Of a stretch of DNA of 64,000 nucleotides, positions 57,312 through 64,000 are shown one piece after another; the first letter of the stretch is position 1, and every line of letters begins with the position of its first letter. Source of the stretch: Incurvaria masculella (lineage: Eukaryota > Arthropoda > Insecta > Lepidoptera > Incurvariidae); NCBI GenBank assembly GCA_946894095.1, contig OX335659.1, positions 9,617,501 through 9,681,500 on the forward strand. The letters are read 5' to 3'. Made by a program: the position numbers and the translations under genes. The notes beneath the pieces are model-generated. The model saw only the letters and a program-made list of their open reading frames with translations, was not told where the DNA came from and did no database searches.

Positions 57312-58000
57312 TGTAACGTAGCGCGGCGTCACCGCCTACGTCACAAGCACAGAGGAGGCGCAGCGGCGCACGGTGCGCCGAGGGGCGGCTTGCGGCGCGG
57401 GGCGAGGCAGCCGCGCGGGTCAGCCGTCCCCACTACCGGCGCGCCAATATAAAAGGCCGCCCGCCACACAGCGAGTCAGTTCAGTGCAGCTCCCGGCACT
57501 GAACACACCTCCCCCTTCAGGTTGTTTGGTGGTTGTCTCGTGGTCCCCGCCTGAAGTCCCTACCCGCATACCGTTCCCGTCCTGTCCAGGTAGTTGGTGG
57601 CTCTCGTGGTCCCCGCCTGGAATCCGTATACCGTTCCCTCCTTCCAGGTCGATTGGTGGCTCTCGTGGTCCCCGCCTGGAATCCGTATACCGTTCCCTCC
57701 TTCCAGGTCGATTGGTGGCTCTCGTGGTCCCCGCCTGGAATCCGCATACCGTTCCCTACCTTCCAGGTTGTTTAGTGGCTCTCGTGGTCCCCGCCTGGAA
57801 TCCACGTACCGTTCCCACCGGTCCAGGTCGATTGGTGGCTCTCGTGGTCCCCGCCTGGACACCTTTCCCTAGATCCCACCTATACCGCTGCGAGTAGGTA
57901 GGTAGGGTTAGGACTAGTCTTAAGTGATTTCCCGTGGGAAATTAACAGAGCTACCCATCCGGCTGGCACAGAATACTGACCAGCAGGGAGCTCCGTTACA
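57312..58000 (+). repeat. 5' LTR with internal ~59-bp tandem repeat
   Basis: Termini TGTAACG...CGTTACA are inverted repeats. The GC-rich 5' third holds the promoter. From about 57518 to 57884 six tandem units of about 59 bp repeat (GGTGGCTCTCGTGGTCCCCG, CCTGGAATCCG, TACCGTTCCC, TCCAG). They create long but meaningless frames on both strands. Confidence 0.92.
57449..57480 (+). promoter_or_regulatory. LTR core promoter (TATA plus initiator)
   Basis: TATAAAA at 57449-57455 and an arthropod initiator TCAGT at 57476-57480, about 27 nt apart, predict transcription from about 57477. The same pair occurs in the 3' LTR at about 59761 and 59788. Confidence 0.65.
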
Positions 58001-58013
58001 TTGGCGCCCGAAC
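58001..58013 (+). other. Primer binding site
   Basis: TTGGCGCCCGAAC directly after the LTR. TGGCGCCCGAAC complements the 3' end of a lysine-type tRNA. Confidence 0.75.
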
Positions 58014-58024
58014 AAAAAAATAAA

Positions 58025-59623
58025 ATGCCAAAAATGGCAGAAATACATAGCATGAGGAAGGAAGAGCTCATGGAGAAAACCCAACAATTAGGCCTAAGCT
58101 CCGAGGGGACTGTAGAGGACCTTTGGAAGCGTTTAAAGGCACAGCTCATGAGAGAAAGCGAGCTTAATACCGGTAACAATATCAAAGAAGTAGATACCCC
58201 GGAAACGGGAGGCGAAAGTGTGCAGATTATGAATAATATCCTCGATTCCGTACGGAAATGGAATATAAATTTCGATGGAACCAGAAGTGCGGTCGAATTC
58301 CTGGAAAGAATAACCGAGCTGCGGGAGGCGTACAGCTTTTCGAAAAAGCAGCTACTTCAAGCATTACCATACCTGCTGAAAGATAATGCACTCTTGTGGT
58401 ATAGAAACAACAAGGATGATTGGAAGCAGTGGAAGGATTTTGAAGATTGTTTCCAACTTTATTACTTTCCACTAAATTACAAGGAAGAAATACTCGAGGA
58501 AATACGTACCCGAAAACAACGATCGAATGAAAAATTTACGGACTACCTCACGGATATACAAACTGCACTAAGACGTGCAGGGTTAGTGAAAGAAACCGAG
58601 CAACTGAAAAAAATTTACAAGAATACATCACCGGAGTATAAGCTTTATATAAAGGAAACAGATTTCAAGAATATTGGGGAACTGATTAAAATGGCCCAAG
58701 ATTATGAGTATATACAAAAGGACAAGTCCCGCAACACAAGCAATATAAAAACCACAGGGGTTATTAATCCAAGTTATGATTCAGCGACATGCTGCTGGAA
58801 CTGCGGTCAAAGGGGCCACAGCAAACGGGAATGTCGCCAGCGACCGATGTTGTTTTGTAGTGGTTGCGGTAGGCAAGGAATACGTTCTATGGATTGCTGC
58901 CGAACGGAGTTACAAAACCGAAACAAGACTTACCGACCCGAACAACTCTTCGCAACACAGGGCATAATCCAAGAAGACAAAAGACCACATTTAGACTTAA
59001 GAATTGGTGAAAAAGTATTTAAGGGCCTGATTGACACAGGGTCAGAAGTTTCATATATAAATGGCAAAGTAGCGAGTTATTTCAAAACGTTAAACTCGCA
59101 GAGAGAAAAAGGAAACACAAATGCTATTCTTGCGGATATGTCGAAAGTTAAGATTGAAGAAAGTATAACAACTGCATTAGAAATTAATAAATATCACCTA
59201 TTTCACAAATTTTTGGTGATCCCTCAATTGGGCACAAACGTATTAATAGGATGGGATTTGCTAGAGCGACTTGGTTTCAAGTGGACGCTTAATACGATAA
59301 GGGAGCCAACCTTATGTACAGTGGAAAATAGCCGCTTGATGTGGCAAGAAAAACCACGTCCGAAAAATGTCCTAGCAGAAAAATTACCAGTGTCAACGAA
59401 AAATAAAAAGCCTGCAATAGAAAATCGAATAAAATTAAAAACAGATGAAGCCGTAAAACAAAATTACTACCCAGAGAATCCGAAAATGCAAGAGCACATA
59501 AATAAAGAAGCTGATACGATGTTGCAAATTGGAATAATAGAAAAATCGCAGAGCCCGTACAAAATTAATGATGTTGTGATTTTGTCCGCCTCCGGGAACA
59601 AAATCTCTCAGCCGGGAGGGGAG
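58025..59623 (+). pseudogene. gag-protease frame with deleted pol
   Basis: The frame opens at ATG 58025 (MPKMAEIHSMRKEELMEKTQ), a SAP-like N-terminal helix pair. A capsid-like region follows (WNINFDGTRSAVEFLERI, LLWYRNNKDDW), then two zinc-finger-like clusters (CCWNCGQRGHSKREC; CSGCGRQGIRSMDCC) near 58788-58905, and an aspartic protease with LIDTGSEVSYING at about 59028 and NVLIGWDLLERLG. Reverse transcriptase begins (MLQIGIIEKSQSPY) and is cut at about 59555-59565, joining sequence (KINDVVILSASGNK) that fits the C-terminal end of pol. The frame then runs into the 3' LTR to a stop at 59764. RT, RNase H and integrase cores are absent. Confidence 0.85.
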
Positions 59624-60310
59624 TGTAACGTAGCGCGGCGTCACCGCCTACGTCACAAGCACAGAGGAGGCGCAGCGGCGCACGGTGCGCCGAGGGGCGG
59701 CTTGCGGCGCGGGGCGAGGCAGCCGCGCGGGTCAGCCGTCCCCACTACCGGCGCGCCAATATAAAAGGCCGCCCGCCACACAGCGAGTCAGTTCAGTGCA
59801 GCTCCCGGCACTGAACACACCTCCCCCTTCAAGTTGTTTGGTGGCTCTCGTGGTCCCTGCCTGAAGTCCCTACCCGCATACCGTTCCCGTCCTGTCCAGG
59901 TAGTTGGTGGCTCTCGTGGTCCCCGCCTGGAATCCGTATACCGTTCCCTCCTTCCAGGTCGATTGGTGGCTCTCGTGGTCCCCGCCTGGAATCCGTATAC
60001 CGTTCCCTCCTTCCAGGTCGATTGGTGGCTCTCGTGGTCCCCGCCTGGAATCCGCATACCGTTCCCTACCTTCCAGGTTGTTTAGTGGCTCTCGTGGTCC
60101 CCGCCTGGAATCCACGTACCGTTCCCTCCGGTCCAGGTCGATTGGTGGCTCTCGTGGTCCCCGCCTGGACACCTTTCCCTAGATCCCACCTATACCGCTG
60201 CGAGTAGGTAGGTAGGGTTAGGACTAGTCTTAAGTGATTTCCCGTGGGAAATTAACAGAGCTACCCATCCGGCTGGCACAGAATACTGACCAGCAGGGAG
60301 CTCCGTTACA
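59624..60310 (+). repeat. 3' LTR
   Basis: Starts TGTAACGTAGCGCGGCG after a purine-rich GCCGGGAGGGGAG and ends CCGTTACA, followed by the TGAG duplication. Carries the same ~59-bp tandem units as the 5' LTR. Confidence 0.92.
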
Positions 60311-60371
60311 TGAGTATAATTTTGGATCTCCCAAAAAAATAAATTCATGACCTTCTTCCACGTTTGCATAG

Positions 60372-60895
60372 CGAGTTGAAGTACAAAAGGGGAAAGAAGA
60401 TCACGCCCATATTTCTTGTCATAGATCCAAAATGTTGCTCAAAATAGCTTTATTTGATCGAACTAGATGTCTGACGACCATTGGCATTGTAGATTTGTGT
60501 TTGGTTTCTAATTATAAGGTCCAAAAGTTTTAATTTTTGCGCGTTTTATACAATAACTTTGGAGGTGGATTACGCAATGATAAAGTAAGAACATATTAAA
60601 AAGATTAGTCATCAGACATAGCTTATTTAATCAAGATTTATGATCTATTTGGTTTTTGTTAGATTTTTTACTACAGCGGTCGTGGTTTACTTTTAGCTAT
60701 AAGTCGTTTTGAAATAAAAATTTTCGTAAATCTTACCAAATCATACACTATGCACATTGTCTTTTTTGTGGACATGTTGCATCTTCCTCATCACGTAACC
60801 TGTCTTATTCTTTGAAACAGAGAAGGTCCCAGAGCGCAACAGGCAGGTTTTGTACCGTGCCCGCGAATGAGTTAGGCCCGCCGGGTTGGGCCACC
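60372..60895 (+). repeat. MITE M1 forward copy
   Basis: Matches the 30.8-kb copy from ACAAAAGGGGAAAGAAGATC to CCGCCGGGTTGGGCCACC, then TTAA at 60896-60899. The left terminal ~30 bp are missing; it meets the reverse copy head to head. Confidence 0.82.
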
Positions 60896-60939
60896 TTAAA
60901 ATGGCTTATCGCGGAAGTTATTTTTTTTTATGTGACTGG

Positions 60940-61300
60940 ACATGGATGGCTAATACCACACCTTCTGTCATGGTATTAGCCCAACACACCACATGGCAAC
61001 TAGGTGCCATGCCAGGACCTTCCTTATACTGTACGGCTACATTGAACTGGATGGAAAACACGGACAATTTTCATTGCCGCTTCGACCATCGTTCATCCAA
61101 TGCGATGGTACCAACCCGGGCGGGATAAACCCTACCACCTAGTAATAAGGAAGGTGACCTACAGTTTAACGTGGAATCCGAACCACGGCCAGCCTCTCTC
61201 AACGGTCGAATGGTCACCCATCCAAGACCAGACCAGACCCAGCGTTGCTTAACTTCGGAGAGTGATCGCCGAAGTGTCGCGCCACTGAGCCATTGTTTGG
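60940..61300 (-). repeat. 5S-rRNA-headed SINE, copy 1
   Basis: Tail and body as in the tRNA-headed copies (CATGGATGGCTAATACCACA, TTGAACTGGATGGAAAACAC, GGCGGGATAAACCCTACCACC). The head, read on minus (61290-61211), has GATCACTCTCCGAAGTTAAG, CAACGCTGGG and TTGGATGGGTGACC, which match the internal region of 5S rRNA (box A to box C). Its extreme 5' end, GGCTCAGTGGCGCGA, looks tRNA-like. Confidence 0.8.
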
Positions 61301-61789
61301 TTAGCCAAGCTTAGTTTCAAGATTTTTTAAAAACGATTTTAATTTTATTATAAATTCTTGTACATCATACCACGAAGGTTAACCATTCTGATAGGCGGCA
61401 GTAAATAGTATGAATATTATAACTACACGAAATTAAATTAGTTCAGTGCAAAAATTTACAAGAAAACATTCTCAATGAGAAAAGCGTAATATAAAAGCAT
61501 TTTTGGAATGAAAAAATATGATGAGTGATGAATAATTTTAAAAATATATGTTTTCAGAAGATTTAAAATAGGTTATCATTATTTTTTGCATCTCATGTAG
61601 TGAATTATTGTTATTCATTTGCAAAAGGACAAAATTCAATGGAATTTCAAGTGTGTCCATTGACTACTAGACTGTACATCGGTCGCAGTACACCACTTCC
61701 CATGCAACTTCGGTGTTTTTAAATCACAATTTTCGTGTTTGCCTTGAAACTGGTTGTAATATCCAGCTAGTAATATACTATACACTTAC

Positions 61790-61932
61790 TTTAAATAGCG
61801 ATGTGAGTGATGACACACGACCAGGATCACCATCCATCCAGATTTCTCTGGACAATAAATAGCCTTTCGTCCGGACATTTAATTGGTCCAATTTTATAAG
61901 GGGTTCTACTTTGAACTTGGGTTTTATGACAG
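61790..61932 (-). CDS. Probable exon of an unidentified gene
   Basis: A 143-nt stretch with acceptor AAATACTCAG and strong donor ATTTAAA|GTAAGT. The frame reads VIKPKFKVEPLIKLDQLNV, then RTKGYLLSREIWMDGDPGRV and SSLTSLFK, which looks conserved in character. I do not recognise the family, and I found no partner exon nearby. Confidence 0.45.
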
Positions 61933-62317
61933 CTGAGTATTTTTGGTCATGCAGTAGATAAATACATACAGTACATAAGTCGGTGATAAAATTTGCATTT
62001 ATTTTAAACCGCCGAAAAGTCCGCAAATTACCTGAGGGAGTAGCTATCTTCTGCAGCGGGAGCACAAATGAAAGTGGACACTTGTCGAGCTAGAGGGATA
62101 AGAAATTTTGTCGAGGATTTTTATCAACTGTGACATCACAAATGGGGAGCTCGATTAATTTATCGAGATCGAGTGTTAACTCGATAGAGAGTGGCAACAC
62201 CCACCGTTTTGTCCACAAGAACTGTCACTTTAAACCTCCCGACCCTGGCTGTGTTCGCGCAGACTGCTCCATGATATTCAGTGCAAGGAGCAAGGTATAG
62301 CGTTTTACAGAATTGCG

Positions 62318-62727
62318 GCGAACAAAATGCCATTTCCTACAAATCGCCTACACCTAAGTTATTTCGAATTGAATTTCGTATAGATGAACAATTAAGTACG
62401 TTTTTAATGAATTTAGATAAAAATTGCTTGGTTTAGCGCATTTGCCTTGTGAGATTAGAAGGATTGTAGTTTATCTAATGTCAATGTGTCGTTAATCTCT
62501 GCACTTTTTTCGTTTTCCCATTCAGCTGGAGCGTTGCTGTAAGCCGTTCGCCTGATTACTTCCTATAACGGAAAGTAAAGGATGGAATGGAAACGTCTTT
62601 GCCCAAACAAACCCATCCATCTTTCGCTCTTATTACCGCGTTTCCCATGTCTTTGAACCATGAAAACGTTAAGAAACGCCTGTGCCATCGCCACTACATA
62701 CGCACATATTCGTAACACGAACAAACT
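62318..62727 (+). repeat. ~400-bp direct repeat, copy 1
   Basis: From CGAACAAAATG and CTACAAATCGCCTACA through CCAAACAAACCCATCCATC to CGCACATATTCGTAACACGA. Similar along its length to 62818-63205, about 90 bp away. Confidence 0.8.
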
Positions 62728-62744
62728 GGAAAAAAAAATTTAAT

Positions 62745-62817
62745 AATAATACAATGACCAACCCGACGAAGTTTCTTGTCGGCTCTTCTTCGCCAGAAGT
62801 AATCGAACCGATTACTG
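62745..62817 (+). repeat. GAAGTTTCTTGTCGG tail fragment between the repeats
   Basis: CCGACGAAGTTTCTTGTCGG and CTTCGCCAGAAGTAATCG match the LINE/SINE tail near 17.8 kb. Confidence 0.55.
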
Positions 62818-63205
62818 CTGCGAACAAAATGTGCGTTCCTACAAATCGCCTACAACTAAGTTATTTCGAATTGAATTTCGTATAGATTGATAATTTAGAA
62901 TGTTTTAATGAATTTAGATAGAAATTGTTTAGCGCATTTGCATTGTGAGATTAGAAGAATTGTAGTTTGTCTAATGTCAGTGTGGCGTTCATCTCTGCAC
63001 TTATTTCGTTTCCCCATTCAGGCTGGAGCGTTGCTGTAAGCCTATAACGAAAAGTAAAGGACGGAATGGAACCGTCTTTGCCCAAACAAACCCATCCATC
63101 TTTCGCTCTCATTTCCGCTTGTCCCTGTCTTTGAACCATGATAACGTAAACAAACGCCTCTGGCATCGCCACTTCATACGCGCATATTCGTAACACGAAC
63201 AAACA
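62818..63205 (+). repeat. ~400-bp direct repeat, copy 2
   Basis: Second copy, with small deletions relative to copy 1. Not coding: reading frames differ between copies. Confidence 0.8.
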
Positions 63206-63477
63206 CCTCCTTCTAGAATTTAACACACCCTCCCGGTGGTGGTGACAAAATTATCTTCAACAAACGTCAAATTAGTAGGATTAAATTTATTTGTGCTTCC
63301 ACAAATGGACAAAAATTATTCTTTGTCGAGATTTGTCTATGGTGTGGGTTTATTTTGACAATCCCACTCGACAACATTGTTTATGCTACCGGTTGGCGAC
63401 AAGTGTCCCGCACACAAGATAAAACCTATGTACGTAAGTTTGTCGGCTGGATAAAATGATTTGTGCTCCCGCTGCAG

Positions 63478-63840
63478 GTCTCGGTAGCCCAGTGGAGCGA
63501 CGCCCTGCGATTCGATAAGCTGGGTAAGCACCTCTGACCACGGTTGGGATCTGGATGGGTGACCATTTTCAACAGTTGAGGCTGACTGGTTCGGATTTAA
63601 CGTAAAACTGTAGGTCCCTTTTTACTTACTAGGTGGTGGGGTTAATCCCGACCGGGTTGGTACCAAAGCATTGAATGAACGATGCTTGTAGCGGCAATGA
63701 AATTTGTCCGTGTCTTCCATCCAGTTCAATGTAGCCGAGCAATATAAGGAAGGTCCTGGCATGGCACCTAGTTCCCATGTCGTGTTTTAGGCTAATTATC
63801 TGACGTTCAGTTTGGTATTACCCATGTCCAGTTACATAAA
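63478..63840 (+). repeat. 5S-rRNA-headed SINE, copy 2
   Basis: Head GGTAGCCCAGTGGAGCGACG then TGGGTAAGCACC and GGATCTGGATGGGTGACC (5S box C-like). The body follows: AACTGTAGGTCC, GTTAATCCCGACCGGGTTGG, GCGGCAATGAAATTTGTCCG, AAGGAAGGTCCTGGCATGG, CCCATGTCCAGTTACATAAA. Confidence 0.8.
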
Positions 63841-64000
63841 AATAAGTTATGGGTTTGAAGACAGACACCCGCCGGCAGACAGTTCCTAAGTTAAATGGGT
63901 ATTACATGAGCACTTTTAAATCCATAAAACAATTGAACAACCATAAATGTCCCAACAGATTTTTTAGAATACACACAATTATTAATAGCAAAAAGTGCTA

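Larger units (their letters stand above)
57312..60310 (+). mobile_element. Internally deleted LTR retrotransposon
   Basis: Two LTRs (689 and 687 bp) flank 1623 bp. Direct duplication TGAG on both sides. The interior keeps the primer site, gag, protease and the first part of reverse transcriptase; the rest of pol is gone, with a short piece of the pol 3' end joined on. It depends on a relative for mobility. The few LTR differences (two short changes near 57520-57540 and one near 57815) suggest a fairly recent insertion. Confidence 0.9.
56901..60371 (-). repeat. MITE M1 reverse copy, split by an LTR element
   Basis: Starts after TTAA 56897-56900 with GATGGCCCTTCCCGACGGGA and runs in reverse orientation to 57311. 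It resumes at 60311 after the LTR element (AATTTTGGATCTCCC, CTTCTTCCACGTTTGCATAG) and ends near 60371, where the forward M1 copy begins. The interrupted text matches the intact copy at 30.8 kb when rejoined. Confidence 0.8.

Noticed and set aside
57373..57897. Long proline/serine-rich frames on both strands in 57.4-57.9 and 59.8-60.2 kb
   Set aside because: They are created by the ~59-bp tandem repeat of the two LTRs; open on both strands and identical in period, so not genes.
61205..61300. A 5S rRNA gene or pseudogene
   Set aside because: Only the internal region matches, diverged, and it is fused to the SINE body, so it is a SINE head.
62951..63226. A 91-codon minus-strand frame (MPEAFVYVIMVQRQG...)
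   Set aside because: It lies in the ~400-bp direct repeat; the other copy is broken by stops in the same frame.

Overview
The window reads as nuclear DNA of a moth or butterfly (Lepidoptera). It is AT-rich, with intron-split genes whose exons are GC-rich, and it is full of repeats typical of lepidopteran genomes: a GTCC-microsatellite element, tRNA-type SINEs, the GAAGTCGGTT repeat, and LINE 3' tails. No bacterial operon, CRISPR array or phage-like block is present. Species cannot be told from sequence reading alone.

Host genes. (1) 4.3-5.6 kb, minus strand: the 5' coding end of a cyclin-dependent-kinase-like (CDKL) gene, whose remaining exons lie beyond the left edge. (2) 21.2-45.6 kb, plus strand: a complete seven-exon CGRRF1 gene (membrane-anchored RING E3 ligase). 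Its exons sum to 1002 nt (333 aa), and all phases match. (3) 50.0-55.8 kb, minus strand, convergent with CGRRF1: a sperm-protein-Sp17-like gene with a RIIa docking domain, a very long acidic low-complexity region and two IQ motifs. A near-perfect RFX X-box lies at its 5' end. (4) 61.8 kb, minus strand: one probable exon of an unidentified gene. CDKL and Sp17-like proteins are both linked to cilia and flagella in other animals.

Mobile DNA. 5.9-16.1 kb is a minus-strand I/Jockey-type LINE, with ORF2 open over 1238 codons, interrupted inside ORF1 by a 4.57-kb Ty3/Gypsy element at 10.385-14.951 kb. The two LTRs of that element read as identical and its gag-pol is one open frame of 1359 codons, so the insertion is recent. 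57.3-60.3 kb is a second LTR element: 4-bp duplication TGAG, about 690-bp LTRs carrying an internal ~59-bp tandem repeat, and most of pol deleted. It sits inside one arm of a head-to-head pair of TTAA-flanked MITEs. A 5'-truncated LINE (37.1-38.8 kb), a LINE C-terminal fragment (36.2-36.6 kb) and a dead mariner (44.7-45.2 kb) lie in CGRRF1 introns. Several MITE and foldback families (two flanked by TTAA), six GTCC elements and about ten SINE copies fill most of the remainder. The SINEs share one body but carry either a tRNA-like or a 5S-rRNA-like head.

The least expected signals are: a minisatellite and decayed duplications derived from the CDKL glycine-loop exon; a palindromic array of five CRE octamers at the left edge; a SINE family with exchangeable Pol III heads; and TTAA-flanked MITEs abutting across one shared TTAA. 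No clearly new molecular system is visible.
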